Shown here piece by piece: positions 45,691 to 55,017 of a stretch of DNA of 64,000 bases. The position numbers and the translations under genes are program-made. The notes under the pieces were generated by a model, which saw nothing but the letters and a program-made list of their open reading frames with translations, ran no database searches and had not been told where the DNA came from. The stretch comes from Halomonas sp. SpR1 (GTDB taxonomy: Bacteria > Pseudomonadota > Gammaproteobacteria > Pseudomonadales > Halomonadaceae): assembly GCF_031010175.1 (NCBI RefSeq), contig NZ_JAUAMB010000006.1:62001-126000 (forward strand), written 5' to 3'. The stretch's first letter is position 1; every line of letters begins with the position of its first letter.

Positions 45691-46592
45691 GTGAGTCTGC
45701 TATGTCCTCTATAGTGTCATCGAACGAGTTATCTACTGTCGCCGCAGACTCCGCTTCAAGTGGCTCAGCTTCTACAGACTATGACTTCCGCTTTGGCGGA
45801 ATTCGTCGCCTTTATGGTCAGCGCGCTGCCGAGGCGTTTCGTCACGCTCACGTGGTAGTGGTTGGCGTTGGCGGAGTAGGCAGCTGGACAGTAGAGGCGC
45901 TGGCGCGCTCGGGCATTGGCAAGCTGACGCTGATTGATCTTGATGATGTGTGCGTTTCCAACATTAATCGCCAGCTCCATGCACTGGATGGCACTATTGG
46001 CCAGCCCAAGGTGGAGGTGCTTGCCGATCGCTGTCGCTTGATTGCACCGGAGATTGAAATTGTCGCTGACACTGCCTTCGTCACACCCACCAACCTGGCC
46101 GAGCGGATTCCCGATGACGCCGACCATGTGGTGGATGCCATCGATAGCGTGATTGCCAAGGCCGCGCTGATTGCCTGGTGCAAGCGGCGCAAAATCCCCA
46201 TTACCGTGACCGGCGCGGCGGGTGGGCAGACCGACCCCACGCGCATTCAGGTGGCGGATCTCACCCGCACCGAGCACGACCCGCTGCTGTCCAAGGTACG
46301 CTCGCGGCTGCGCCGGGATTACGGCTTTTCCCGCAACCCCAAGCGGCGCTTCTCGGTAGAGTGCGTTTACTCCGACGAGCAGTTGATCTATCCCGGCGCC
46401 GACGGTGAAGTGTGTCTACAAAAGCCCGGCAGCGGGGACGCCACGAGATTGGACTGCGCCTCCGGCTTTGGCGCAGCGACCTTCTTGACCGGCACCTTTG
46501 GCTTCGTGGCCGCCTCAAAAGTGTTGGAACGCCTCGCCAAGAGAGCCAACCAGACTGCTGCCGCAAACGCCACTCAAGAGGAAACCGAATGA
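45687..46592 (+). CDS. tcdA: tRNA threonylcarbamoyladenosine dehydratase
   Basis: 301-residue E1-like enzyme that cyclises t6A in tRNA using ATP. Nucleotide loop GVGGVGS (60-66), the Asp of LTLIDLDDVCVSNINRQ (ATP and Arg/Gln contacts) and DHVVDAIDSVIAK. The first 30 residues are a Ser/Ala-rich extension. ATGA overlap with truC; a DUF1653 gene follows by another ATGA overlap. Confidence 0.92.
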   Translation: MSESAMSSIVSSNELSTVAADSASSGSASTDYDFRFGGIRRLYGQRAAEAFRHAHVVVVGVGGVGSWTVEALARSGIGKLTLIDLDDVCVSNINRQLHALDGTIGQPKVEVLADRCRLIAPEIEIVADTAFVTPTNLAERIPDDADHVVDAIDSVIAKAALIAWCKRRKIPITVTGAAGGQTDPTRIQVADLTRTEHDPLLSKVRSRLRRDYGFSRNPKRRFSVECVYSDEQLIYPGADGEVCLQKPGSGDATRLDCASGFGAATFLTGTFGFVAASKVLERLAKRANQTAAANATQEETE

Positions 46593-46807
46593 CCGCTCCC
46601 GTTCCCGGTATTTACCGCCACTACAAAGGCAGCCTCTACGAAGTACTTGGCACCGCCCAACACAGCGAAAGCGAAGAGCCACTGGTGGTCTACCGCGCCC
46701 TCTACGGCGACTACGGCCTCTGGGTGCGCCCGCTTGAGATGTTTACTGAAACGGTGACCAGAGACGGCCTCATTCAGCCGCGCTTTGCGCTGGAAAAGGC
46801 GTTTTAG
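46589..46807 (+). CDS. DUF1653 domain protein
   Basis: 72-residue small protein almost entirely one DUF1653 domain: GIYRHYKGSLYEVLGTAQHSESEEPLVVYRALYGDYGLWVRPLEMF. The start is ATG 46589, overlapping the tcdA stop; the frame continues upstream only as an artefact. Function unknown, though it is common beside tRNA-modification genes. Confidence 0.88.
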   Translation: MTAPVPGIYRHYKGSLYEVLGTAQHSESEEPLVVYRALYGDYGLWVRPLEMFTETVTRDGLIQPRFALEKAF

Positions 46808-46839
46808 TCAGGCTCTGCGCCGCTAACGCTACCTTCGTC

Positions 46840-47721
46840 TCACGCGGCTTTTAACAACTGTGCCAGATACAGGGTGGCCGGGCCGGCGCCATGACGGTTC
46901 TGGTGAACCAGCTGAATCTGCAGGCTACGCTGGGCGCCTTCGGCAAGATTAAGCCGCACAAGCGCTCCTTTATCCAGTTCATGTTGAATCATGCACTCGG
47001 GTACCCAGCCATAGCCCAGCCCTTCTGTGATGGCCTCGATAACAGTGTCGTAGCGATTGAAGCGCCAGATCACCGCTGAGGTAAAGCTGTCGGGTACGCT
47101 TTCGGCTTTGCCCTCCTTGATGCCACTCTCGCACTTGATAACCTGGGAAAGCGCCAGATCTTTACGGGAAATGGGTCGCGCCTGTTGAGCCAGGGGGTGT
47201 GATGGGGTCGCAACGCAGATAAGCGTTATCTGACACAGTTCGTCGCCAAAACCGCCTGGCGGTAGCTGGCTCATCAGGTAAAGATCCGCCTGACGCTCAT
47301 CAAACCGGGCCAATAGCGCGGGCGGTGTTAAAAACTCGATATCCAGCAGTGTATTGGGATAGTGCTTTTTAAAGCGCTGCAAAATGCCGAACAGTCGGCG
47401 CTGCGGCACGCAGTTTTCAATACACAGGCGAACCCGTATCTCGTGGCCTTTAGCCAGCGCGCGCGCACGGCCCTCAATCTGCAGCATGCCTTCCACCATG
47501 GCTTTGCCATCTTCCAGCAACAGCTCACCGATCGGTGTCAGCACCGCTTTCCGCCCGCGTATTTCGATCAGCGTGGCGCCCAGCTGTTCCTGCAGCTTGT
47601 TGACGGCGTAGCTGACGGTGGACTGGCTGCGTCCCAGGTGATCAGCAGCTTTATGAAAGCTGCCCTGTTCAATCACGGTTTTGAAGACGTTCCAGTGGTC
47701 CAGGGTTGTTTTAGGATTCAT
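46840..47721 (-). CDS. LysR-family transcriptional regulator
   Basis: About 293 residues. Helix-turn-helix at LDHWNVFKTVIEQGSFHKAADHLGRSQSTVSYAVNKLQE, then a substrate-binding domain. ATG 47721 gives the normal LysR length but no clear ribosome-binding site; ATG 47751 or 47760 are alternatives. Divergent from the esterase/quercetinase pair. Confidence 0.85.
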   Translation of the reverse strand: MNPKTTLDHWNVFKTVIEQGSFHKAADHLGRSQSTVSYAVNKLQEQLGATLIEIRGRKAVLTPIGELLLEDGKAMVEGMLQIEGRARALAKGHEIRVRLCIENCVPQRRLFGILQRFKKHYPNTLLDIEFLTPPALLARFDERQADLYLMSQLPPGGFGDELCQITLICVATPSHPLAQQARPISRKDLALSQVIKCESGIKEGKAESVPDSFTSAVIWRFNRYDTVIEAITEGLGYGWVPECMIQHELDKGALVRLNLAEGAQRSLQIQLVHQNRHGAGPATLYLAQLLKAA

Positions 47722-47742
47722 GTAGGTATATTCATCTAAAAA

Positions 47743-47791
47743 TTGGATCATTAATAGCAAGAATTTGATTTTTTAATCCAAAAAGTATTGG
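47743..47791. promoter_or_regulatory. Candidate LysR operator between regulator and esterase
   Basis: Inverted TTGGAT (47743-47748) and ATCCAA (47776-47781), plus a second CCAA-N6-TTGG palindrome (47778-47791), in the AT-rich interval directly before the esterase. Symmetry and position suit a LysR tetramer; unproven. Confidence 0.4.
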
Positions 47792-47817
47792 TTATGCTGG
47801 TCTTTCGGAGGTGACCC

Positions 47818-49350
47818 ATGAGTCCCGCAAAACTGATTTCCATTTTACTGGCTGCGTCCGCGGTGGACATGGCGTCGGCATCCACAACGCTTACGGCTGA
47901 CAATGTCGAACTGACCGGCAGTGTTCAAAACGGCGTCGTGAGTTATTTAGGTATTCCCTACGCCCAGCCACCCAGCGGCGAATGGCGCTGGCGCGCGCCT
48001 CGCCCTTTGCCAATGGGCGAACCGGTTCGCAATCTGGGCCATTTTGGCCCCAGCTGTGCCCAGCCCTACATCGAGGCGATGGCCGACCAGAATGTCGACC
48101 CTGAAAAGACCAGTGAAGACTGTCTCTATCTGAATGTCTGGGCACCTGAAGATGCCAGCGACCAACCTTACCCGGTCATGGTCTGGCTGCACGGCGGTGG
48201 GTTCAGAATTGGCGGTACCGGCCTTGAGCTTTATAACGGCGAACAGCTGGCGCGGGAAGGCGTTGTCGTGGTGACACTTAATTACCGCTTGGGCCGCCTG
48301 GGCTTTTTTGCTCACCCAGCGCTGCAACAAGAGGATGAAGCGACAGGCAATTTTGGCTTGCTTGATCAGATTCAGGCGCTGCGGTTTGTGCGCAAGCATA
48401 TCGGCACGCTGGGGGGCGACCCTGGGAATATTACCCTGTTCGGCGAGTCGGCGGGCGGTGCATCGGTGCTTTATCTCATGGCCGCGAAGCAGGCGAGGGG
48501 GCTGTTCGACAAGGCGATCGTGCAGTCAGGGGCGATCGACATGCCTGAGCTTAGCCGTGCGGAGATGGCCGAACTTGCTTCCGTCTTTGCCGACAATGCA
48601 GGCGTGGCCGAGGCCAGCGCCGAACAGCTGCGGGCGCTGCCGCTGGAGACGGTGTTGGCAACCCTTCCGCAAGGCAAAACCGACACCATGCCCTTTATTG
48701 ACGGCCGGCTGATCGAGCAGAGCGTCTATCAGGCCTTTGAGCGCGGCGAGGTGGCGCCGGTGCCACTGCTCATCGGCAGCAACGATTATGAAGCTGGCTT
48801 CTTTCCACCGGGCTTTAGCTTGCGGGTTCCTGACATCATGGGGCCTGAGCTATGGCGGCAAGCCCAGGCGTATGCCGATGGTTACGCTCAGGCGAGCGGA
48901 GTGGAGGCAGAAAATGACGGGCACGACACCTATGCACAGGCGGCCCAGGTCGCGACCGACCTGTTCGTGACGTTGGGAACGCGGCGTGTCGCGCGCGCCC
49001 ACGCCGCTCGGGGCAAACCGACTTACCGCTATGAATTCACCTACGTGCCCCCTGGTGAACGTAACGAGACGCTGGGGGCGATCCACACGGCTGATATCAA
49101 CTACGTATTCGGCAATAACCTGGCGGACGATGCCGACACTCAGGCAATGGGCCGCGAACTGCGCAAACGCTGGGTGGCGTTCGCCAAGTCCGGCAAGCCA
49201 AACGATGATGACCAGCCAACGTGGCCGACCTATGGGCAAGACGATGAAACCCTGCTGCATTTTACGCCGCAAGGAACGCGAATGGGCGCTGAAAGCAACG
49301 CCGCGCGTTTGAACTTCCTTGAGTCGCTGGGCAGCCTGCAGATTAATTAA
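47818..49350 (+). CDS. Type B carboxylesterase
   Basis: 510 residues with an N-terminal signal peptide (ISILLAASAVDMASA). Nucleophile elbow FGESAGG gives Ser211; SEDCLYLNVWAPE is the family signature, HGGGF the oxyanion loop, and a His near GAIHTADINYVFG completes the triad. Secreted or periplasmic ester hydrolysis. CGGAGG before ATG. The next gene is a quercetinase-like bicupin, hinting at plant phenolic esters. Confidence 0.9.
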   Translation: MSPAKLISILLAASAVDMASASTTLTADNVELTGSVQNGVVSYLGIPYAQPPSGEWRWRAPRPLPMGEPVRNLGHFGPSCAQPYIEAMADQNVDPEKTSEDCLYLNVWAPEDASDQPYPVMVWLHGGGFRIGGTGLELYNGEQLAREGVVVVTLNYRLGRLGFFAHPALQQEDEATGNFGLLDQIQALRFVRKHIGTLGGDPGNITLFGESAGGASVLYLMAAKQARGLFDKAIVQSGAIDMPELSRAEMAELASVFADNAGVAEASAEQLRALPLETVLATLPQGKTDTMPFIDGRLIEQSVYQAFERGEVAPVPLLIGSNDYEAGFFPPGFSLRVPDIMGPELWRQAQAYADGYAQASGVEAENDGHDTYAQAAQVATDLFVTLGTRRVARAHAARGKPTYRYEFTYVPPGERNETLGAIHTADINYVFGNNLADDADTQAMGRELRKRWVAFAKSGKPNDDDQPTWPTYGQDDETLLHFTPQGTRMGAESNAARLNFLESLGSLQIN

Positions 49351-49368
49351 ACCCTGAGAGATACGATT

Positions 49369-50544
49369 ATGACGACCAATCAACCCTGGCCGGTATTCGA
49401 GGCCGACACCCAACTGCCGGCTTCTTTTTACGACAAGGTGACTCCTCACCCGGAAACGCCCGAGGCGCTTCTGGCAGAGGGGCGCACTATAACGGCGCAT
49501 ATCCAGCAGGTGGTTCCCGAGGCGAAGCTGCCAGGTAAAAAGATTCCTTATTATATTCCTGCTGACGGGGGCGAGCGCTATCTGGTAGCGGGAACGGTGG
49601 TCAACGTGATCTCCCGTGCAGCCGACTCGGGCGATATATTCGAGATGTTCACCGTGACCGGCGGCAAGGGGGCGGGCCAGCCCGTACACCAGCATAACGC
49701 GCACCATGTCGCGTTGTATCTGCTCGATGGCGAATCGGAGCTGTGGCTGGACGGCGAGCGTTACCAGATGAAAAAAGGTGACTTCGCGAGTATTCCTGAA
49801 TGCGTCGATTATGGCTTCCGCTTTGGCGCCCACCGCAGCAAGATGCTGGTCTGGTGCTCGGGCCCCGGCATTCAGCACGTGCTCCAGGCGCTTGGCGAGC
49901 CTACCGCGTACTACATTCAGCCCAACAACGCCGACACACGCTGGCAACCTGAGCGCATGCGCGCCGCTGAGCAGGCGGGGGATATCGCCTTTGCGGCGGA
50001 AGCCTTCCCCGAGTACACCATCAAGCCCATTACCCAAGCCTCTCTGCCTGAGGAAACCGTGCCTTATACCCTGGCGGCCGATGAAGGCCAGAAGTTTGTC
50101 GGTGGGCCGGAATACTTTGCGCTGCTGGCCACCCAGCAAAATACCGGCGGAAAGTTCTTTGTGGTGATGAGCCAGGGCCCCCAGACGCCGATGATTCCCA
50201 GGCACTATCACAATCTGCACACGGAGAATTTCTTCTGCGTGGATGGGGCGCTGGACATGATCGTCAACCACTCCCAGGTGAGCCTGGCGCCGGGCGACTT
50301 TGCCTCGATACCGGCGGGCACTATTCATGCTTACCGGATGGCCAAGCCTTTCACCCGCTTTATGGGCTTTCTGACCCCAGGGCTTTTCCAGAACTTCTTT
50401 GAAACTCTGGGCGAAGCGGGTTACCAGGCCAACGTTTACCCTCACGAGCCGCACAAGCTGCGCTTTGACCGGGTTCTCAAGGAGCTTGAAAGTCTGGATC
50501 TGGTGATTGTTGAAGAGCAGATGCGCAAAATGGAAAGCGAGTAA
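49369..50544 (+). CDS. Quercetin 2,3-dioxygenase-like bicupin
   Basis: 391 residues with two cupin domains. In the first, HQHNAHH (107-113) supplies His ligands and GDFASIPECVDY follows. In the second, HYHNLHTE (His279, His281, Glu286) and GDFASIPAGTIHAY (His) give a complete 3-His/Glu metal site. The layout matches bacterial quercetinases that open the flavonol ring and release carbon monoxide. It probably forms an operon with the esterase (18-base gap). Substrate by family only. Confidence 0.85.
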   Translation: MTTNQPWPVFEADTQLPASFYDKVTPHPETPEALLAEGRTITAHIQQVVPEAKLPGKKIPYYIPADGGERYLVAGTVVNVISRAADSGDIFEMFTVTGGKGAGQPVHQHNAHHVALYLLDGESELWLDGERYQMKKGDFASIPECVDYGFRFGAHRSKMLVWCSGPGIQHVLQALGEPTAYYIQPNNADTRWQPERMRAAEQAGDIAFAAEAFPEYTIKPITQASLPEETVPYTLAADEGQKFVGGPEYFALLATQQNTGGKFFVVMSQGPQTPMIPRHYHNLHTENFFCVDGALDMIVNHSQVSLAPGDFASIPAGTIHAYRMAKPFTRFMGFLTPGLFQNFFETLGEAGYQANVYPHEPHKLRFDRVLKELESLDLVIVEEQMRKMESE

Positions 50545-50642
50545 GCCTAACGGATACGCAAGCATCAAAGGGCGTGTGTTGGTGAAAATACCTTGAACGC
50601 GGTAGTTTATCGGTTCAAGAAGCCATAACCATAGGAGCCTTC

Positions 50643-52649
50643 ATGTCCTCACTGTCGCCGCAACAGACGCTTAAAGACGTTTTCGGTTTTGACGACTTTC
50701 GCGGCGGCCAGCAGGCGGTGGTGGAACGCGTATTGGATGGCCACTCGACGGCAGCCATTTTCGCCACCGGCGCGGGAAAGTCGCTCTGCTATCAGCTTCC
50801 GGCGCTGCATCTGCCCCATTTAACGCTCGTGGTGTCGCCGCTGCTGGCGCTGATGCAGGATCAGCTCGCGTTTCTAACTCGTCACGGTGTGGCAGCAGCG
50901 AGTATCGATTCCACCCAAGACCGCGACACCACCCGCGATGTGATGGAGCGCGCCAGAAGCGGCGAACTGAAAATCCTCATGGTGTCGGTGGAGCGGCTCA
51001 AGAACGAGCGTTTTCGCCATTTTCTACGTCAGGTTCAGCTGTCGCTGTTGGTTGTTGATGAAGCCCACTGCCTTTCAGAGTGGGGGCATAACTTCCGGCC
51101 CGATTATTTGAAGCTGCCGGACTACCAGCGCGAGTTTGCCATACCCCAGGTGCTGCTGCTCACCGCCACAGCGACCCCCGCTGTCATTGAAGATATGCGG
51201 GAAAAGTTTTCCATCGCGATGGAGAACGTCATCACCACCGGCTTTTACCGCGCCAATTTAGAGCTATTGGTAGCGCCTGCGATGGAAGACCGCCAGCAGC
51301 AGTTGGTCAACTGGCTGAAACCACAGATGCAGCCGGGTAGCGAAGCGCCGACGATTATCTATGTCACCCTTCAACACACCGCCGAGCACGTAGCAAACGC
51401 CTTGACGGCTCAAGGTATTGCCGCTCAGGCCTACCATGCGGGTCTGGATTCAGTCCGACGAGATGAGATTCAGCGCCAGTTCATGAATGGCGAGTCGCCC
51501 TGCATCGTGGCCACCATTGCCTTTGGAATGGGCATCGATAAGGGCAATATTCGCAATGTGGTGCACTATGACCTGCCCAAATCCATCGAGAACTATAGCC
51601 AGGAGATTGGCCGGGCGGGTCGCGACGGGCTGCCTTCCACCTGCCTGACCCTGGCCGGGCGGGATGGCCTGCGGGTGCTGGAAAACTTCGTTTACGGCGA
51701 TACCCCGGAATACGCAGGCATCTATCGTCTGCTGGTAGAGATCTCTGCGGCAGGCAATGCGCCGGATCGCCAATGGGAGGTTCTGCTCAATACGCTCTCC
51801 CGGGATACCAATATCCGTCTGTTGCCGCTGAAAACGCTGCTGGTACGGCTGGAGATGCACGGCATTATCGCCCCGCGCTTTGCGTTTCTGGCCGAGTACC
51901 GGCTGCGCTACCATATTGAGCCGAATGAGCTGGTGAGCCGTTTTGAAGGCGAGCGGGCAACCTTCGTGCGTCTTATCGTCGACAATATTCCCATCGCCCG
52001 TACCTGGGGCACGGTGGATTTTGAACGCCTGCACCGCGCGGGGCAGGATCAGCAGATCGATGCTTCCCGCACCCGGGTGATTACCGCCCTGGAGTATTTT
52101 CAGGACAAGGGCTGGCTGACCCTGGAAGGCAAGCGCATGACCGATGTCTACGAAGTGCGCCAGTCGGATTTTGTTATTGAGACATTGGCGAGCCAGCTGT
52201 ATGACGACTGTCTCATTCGCGAGCGTATCGAGATTGAAAGGCTTCAATCGATGCTGGCGCTATTCGAATCGCAAAGCTGCCTGACACGACGACTTGCCGA
52301 GCACTTTGGCGACAGAAGTTTTGATGCGCCATCCGGCACCGAGCAAGGCCGCTGCGGCCACTGCTCGGTATGTTACGGCCATCCCGTCAGGCTTCCGGAT
52401 GCGCCGCCTGAGCCTGAGTTAACCGCTGTTGATTTTCAACGCTACGCCACACCGCTGATTGAGCGCCACACCTCACAGTTTGGCCAGCCGCCCAATGCTC
52501 AGCGGCTGGCGCACTTCCTGTGCGGCTTGACCATGCCGGTATTTACTCCGCTCAAGGCGCGAAGTCTTAACGGCTTTGCGGTCTTTGAGCAACAAGCCTA
52601 CCCGGAAGTACGCCAATGGGCGGAGGTGATGCTTAGGAGCGATGCTTAA
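50643..52649 (+). CDS. RecQ-family ATP-dependent DNA helicase
   Basis: 668 residues. Helicase motifs: Q-motif FRGGQQAVVE, motif I FATGAGKSLCYQLPA, motif II VVDEAHCLSEWGH, motif III LLTATATP, and QEIGRAGRDG (motif VI). A zinc site of the RecQ type (Cys546, then Cys571, Cys574, Cys577 in RCGHCSVC) lies after a ~200-residue winged-helix-like region instead of right after the helicase core as in E. coli RecQ. Variant RecQ in genome repair; AGGAG precedes ATG 50643. Confidence 0.88.
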   Translation: MSSLSPQQTLKDVFGFDDFRGGQQAVVERVLDGHSTAAIFATGAGKSLCYQLPALHLPHLTLVVSPLLALMQDQLAFLTRHGVAAASIDSTQDRDTTRDVMERARSGELKILMVSVERLKNERFRHFLRQVQLSLLVVDEAHCLSEWGHNFRPDYLKLPDYQREFAIPQVLLLTATATPAVIEDMREKFSIAMENVITTGFYRANLELLVAPAMEDRQQQLVNWLKPQMQPGSEAPTIIYVTLQHTAEHVANALTAQGIAAQAYHAGLDSVRRDEIQRQFMNGESPCIVATIAFGMGIDKGNIRNVVHYDLPKSIENYSQEIGRAGRDGLPSTCLTLAGRDGLRVLENFVYGDTPEYAGIYRLLVEISAAGNAPDRQWEVLLNTLSRDTNIRLLPLKTLLVRLEMHGIIAPRFAFLAEYRLRYHIEPNELVSRFEGERATFVRLIVDNIPIARTWGTVDFERLHRAGQDQQIDASRTRVITALEYFQDKGWLTLEGKRMTDVYEVRQSDFVIETLASQLYDDCLIRERIEIERLQSMLALFESQSCLTRRLAEHFGDRSFDAPSGTEQGRCGHCSVCYGHPVRLPDAPPEPELTAVDFQRYATPLIERHTSQFGQPPNAQRLAHFLCGLTMPVFTPLKARSLNGFAVFEQQAYPEVRQWAEVMLRSDA

Positions 52650-52659
52650 AGGCTACGCT

Positions 52660-54081
52660 CTAGGGCAACACCGCCGAGCTTAGTTTTAAGTGCAGCAACT
52701 CAGCGGCGCTTTTGCCCGCTACGGCGCCCAGCACTACCGCGCTTAGCAGCCCGTTGCCGGATAGATAACCACTGTCGTTAGAGCCGGAAACCCCACGGGC
52801 AGCACCGCCTGCGGCGAACAGGTTGGGTAACGCCTGGCCTTGGGTATTGAGCACCCGGGCGGCAGAGTTCACTTCTAAACCACCCTGGGTATGAAACAGC
52901 GCACCGGTTACACGGATAGCGTAGTAGGGTGGCTTGAGCAGGTTCACCGCCTCAAAACGGCGGCCAAATGCACCCGCCGTTTGCTGCTCTGCATGCTGCT
53001 GCATCTCCATAAAAGTAGTCTGCAGTGTGGCTAGTGGCAGGCTCAAGCCAACCGCCATCTCTTCAAGGCTGGCAAAGCTGCGCACCGCGCCGCTCTCCTG
53101 GGCATTACGGTAATCTTCGAAGGCCTGGGCCGATTCATGAATGCGGGCGTCATAAAGATTCCAGGCAATTTGTTCTGGCTGCGCCAATACCTTGGCCGCC
53201 TGTTCGGAGTAGCCGCCGTGCTCATTGGAAAAGCGCTCACCGTTTACATTGACCTGAATGCCCCCTTGCATCATCAGTGCCCAGCTTATTAACGTTTGAT
53301 GGGGCGTCGCTAACGAGCCGTGCCCTTGGCAGGCGCCAAGATCTTTAGTGCTTGCGCCCATGGCCTGGCCCCACAGTAACGCATCGCCCTGGTTACCTTC
53401 ATGGCCATAATAGAGCGCGTGTTTCAGCGTTGGCAGATAGCGTTCCACCAGCTCTGCGTTACCGCCATAGCCGTTGCAGGCCAGAATCAGCGCGTCGCAG
53501 CCAATGGTTTCGTGACTGCCATCAGGGCGCTCTAGCGTTACACCGCGTACCCGCTGAGTGTCATCAACGTGTAAATCCACCACCCGTGCCTGGGTCAAAA
53601 TATCGATGCCCGCCGCCTCAGCGGCGTTGAGCAGTGCGCCCATCAGCTCTTCCCCGGTGCGCCGTGGAGTGGCGTGCATGCGCAGATGGCGGTGGCCTGG
53701 GTAGAGAAAGCCCTCCACCAGCTCAAAGGGTATGCCGTGCTGATCCGCTAGCCACTCAATGGTTTGGCCGGATTGGCTGGCGAGCAGCTCGACAATCGCC
53801 GGGTCTGCCTCAAAGCCGTTCTTCTTTTGGATATCTTCGGCCATGGCGTCGGCGGAGTCGGTAACGCCAAGCGCGTGTTGAAAGCGTGTATTGGCGGCGG
53901 GAATAAACCCTGTCGACATCGCCGTGCTGCCACGGGGAAGTGCGTCGCGCTCTAGTACTGCAAGTTCAACACCGACTTCCTGGGCAGCCAGTGCGGCGAC
54001 TAAGCCGCAGGCCCCCGCGCCAATAATCAGCAGCGGCAGATGGGCATCAAAGCTGTCGTTGTTGTAAGGAAGTATCGCCAT
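52660..54081 (-). CDS. FAD-dependent oxidoreductase (fumarate reductase/flavocytochrome c type)
   Basis: 473 residues, FAD_binding_2 fold. Dinucleotide motif GAGACG (21-26), acidic strand end ELAVLERD, and the C-terminal FAD clamp NLFAAGGAARGVSGSNDSGYLSGNGL. No heme or secretion signal, so cytosolic. ATG 54081 overlaps the deacetylase stop (TAATG) with GGAG upstream; the longer frame is not used. Relatives oxidise or reduce carbon-carbon bonds next to carbonyls (fumarate, tricarballylate, ketosteroids). Last gene of the cyclic-imide-like operon. Confidence 0.82.
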   Translation of the reverse strand: MAILPYNNDSFDAHLPLLIIGAGACGLVAALAAQEVGVELAVLERDALPRGSTAMSTGFIPAANTRFQHALGVTDSADAMAEDIQKKNGFEADPAIVELLASQSGQTIEWLADQHGIPFELVEGFLYPGHRHLRMHATPRRTGEELMGALLNAAEAAGIDILTQARVVDLHVDDTQRVRGVTLERPDGSHETIGCDALILACNGYGGNAELVERYLPTLKHALYYGHEGNQGDALLWGQAMGASTKDLGACQGHGSLATPHQTLISWALMMQGGIQVNVNGERFSNEHGGYSEQAAKVLAQPEQIAWNLYDARIHESAQAFEDYRNAQESGAVRSFASLEEMAVGLSLPLATLQTTFMEMQQHAEQQTAGAFGRRFEAVNLLKPPYYAIRVTGALFHTQGGLEVNSAARVLNTQGQALPNLFAAGGAARGVSGSNDSGYLSGNGLLSAVVLGAVAGKSAAELLHLKLSSAVLP

Positions 54082-55013
54082 TACGCCTGCTCCGATGTGT
54101 GATGAAACGCATCCAGAATCTCGCCTGCGGGCGCTTGCCACACCTCCGCGTGGCTGCTGATGTGGGCCAGCACTTCTTCCAAGCAGGCAATGCGGTGGGG
54201 CTGGCCGATCAGCCAGGGGTGCAGATTCAGCGCGAACAGGCGGCCACCTTGTTCGTGGGACTCTTCCAACAGAAAATCGAAGGCGTCTTTTACCTGGGTT
54301 ACCCAGGAATCTTCCGAATGCAGGTTCTGGCTCATTACAAACTGGTCTTCAATTTCGGTGGCTAGCGGCATCATCGTCAAGGAGCCCGCTTGGCTATGAA
54401 AAGCATAGGGCATATCGTCGTTGACCCAGTCGGCGCAGTACTCAATGCCGTTTTCTGCCAGCAGATCCGGCGTGTTGAAGCTCTGGTGCTTGGCCGGGCT
54501 TAGCCAGCCGCGAACGGGTTGGCCGGTGACGCTGCGCAGGGTTTCCACGGAGCGCTTTACCAACTCAGCCTCTTCTTCTATCGGCTGGCCGCCGTAGTGC
54601 AGGTGATCCATGTTCCAGCCGTGGGCGATAAATTCACCGCCGTGCTCTTTTAGGCGCTGCACCAGATAGGGCGTCTGCTCGGCGAGCTGCGCATTGATCG
54701 CAAAGGTGGGCGTGATGTTGTGCGCCGCCAGCGCCTTGAGCACGCGATAGATTCCCACCCGGTTGCCGTAATCCCGCAGTGAGAAGTGACGTAGATCCGG
54801 GTAGGGCATGGTCATGCCGTTAGGCACTTTAAACGGTTTGCCGCGCTGGTTGAGCGGGTAGAACTGCAGCGAAATATTGATCCACACCGCCAGGGTTTTT
54901 CCTTCGGGCCAAGTGATCGGTGCGCGTTCACTCAACATCGACCAGGCATAGCGTTCGTGGTCGTAGCCTTGGCGGCGCAAAGGGTAGTCGAGATAGTCGT
55001 CATTAAGCGTCAT
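54081..55013 (-). CDS. PuuE-like polysaccharide deacetylase-family hydrolase (second copy)
   Basis: 310 residues, NodB-fold metal hydrolase. RDYGNRVG (80-87) and IAHGWNMD (129-136) correspond to the first copy's motifs and to PuuE allantoinase/cyclic imide hydrolases rather than chitin deacetylases. It lacks a signal peptide, so it is cytoplasmic. GGAGGGG precedes ATG 55013, four bases after the first copy's stop. It may act with the first copy as a heteromer or on a second cyclic-amide bond. Confidence 0.8.
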   Translation of the reverse strand: MTLNDDYLDYPLRRQGYDHERYAWSMLSERAPITWPEGKTLAVWINISLQFYPLNQRGKPFKVPNGMTMPYPDLRHFSLRDYGNRVGIYRVLKALAAHNITPTFAINAQLAEQTPYLVQRLKEHGGEFIAHGWNMDHLHYGGQPIEEEAELVKRSVETLRSVTGQPVRGWLSPAKHQSFNTPDLLAENGIEYCADWVNDDMPYAFHSQAGSLTMMPLATEIEDQFVMSQNLHSEDSWVTQVKDAFDFLLEESHEQGGRLFALNLHPWLIGQPHRIACLEEVLAHISSHAEVWQAPAGEILDAFHHTSEQA

Positions 55014-55017
55014 AGCG

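Noticed and set aside
48850..50568. 572-codon open frame on the minus strand opposite the esterase and quercetinase genes
   Set aside because: It is antisense to two well-supported genes, crosses their boundary, and has no recognisable domain. GC-rich codon bias produces such shadows.
51450..52247. 265-codon minus-strand frame inside the RecQ-family gene
   Set aside because: Antisense shadow; no domain and no ribosome-binding context.
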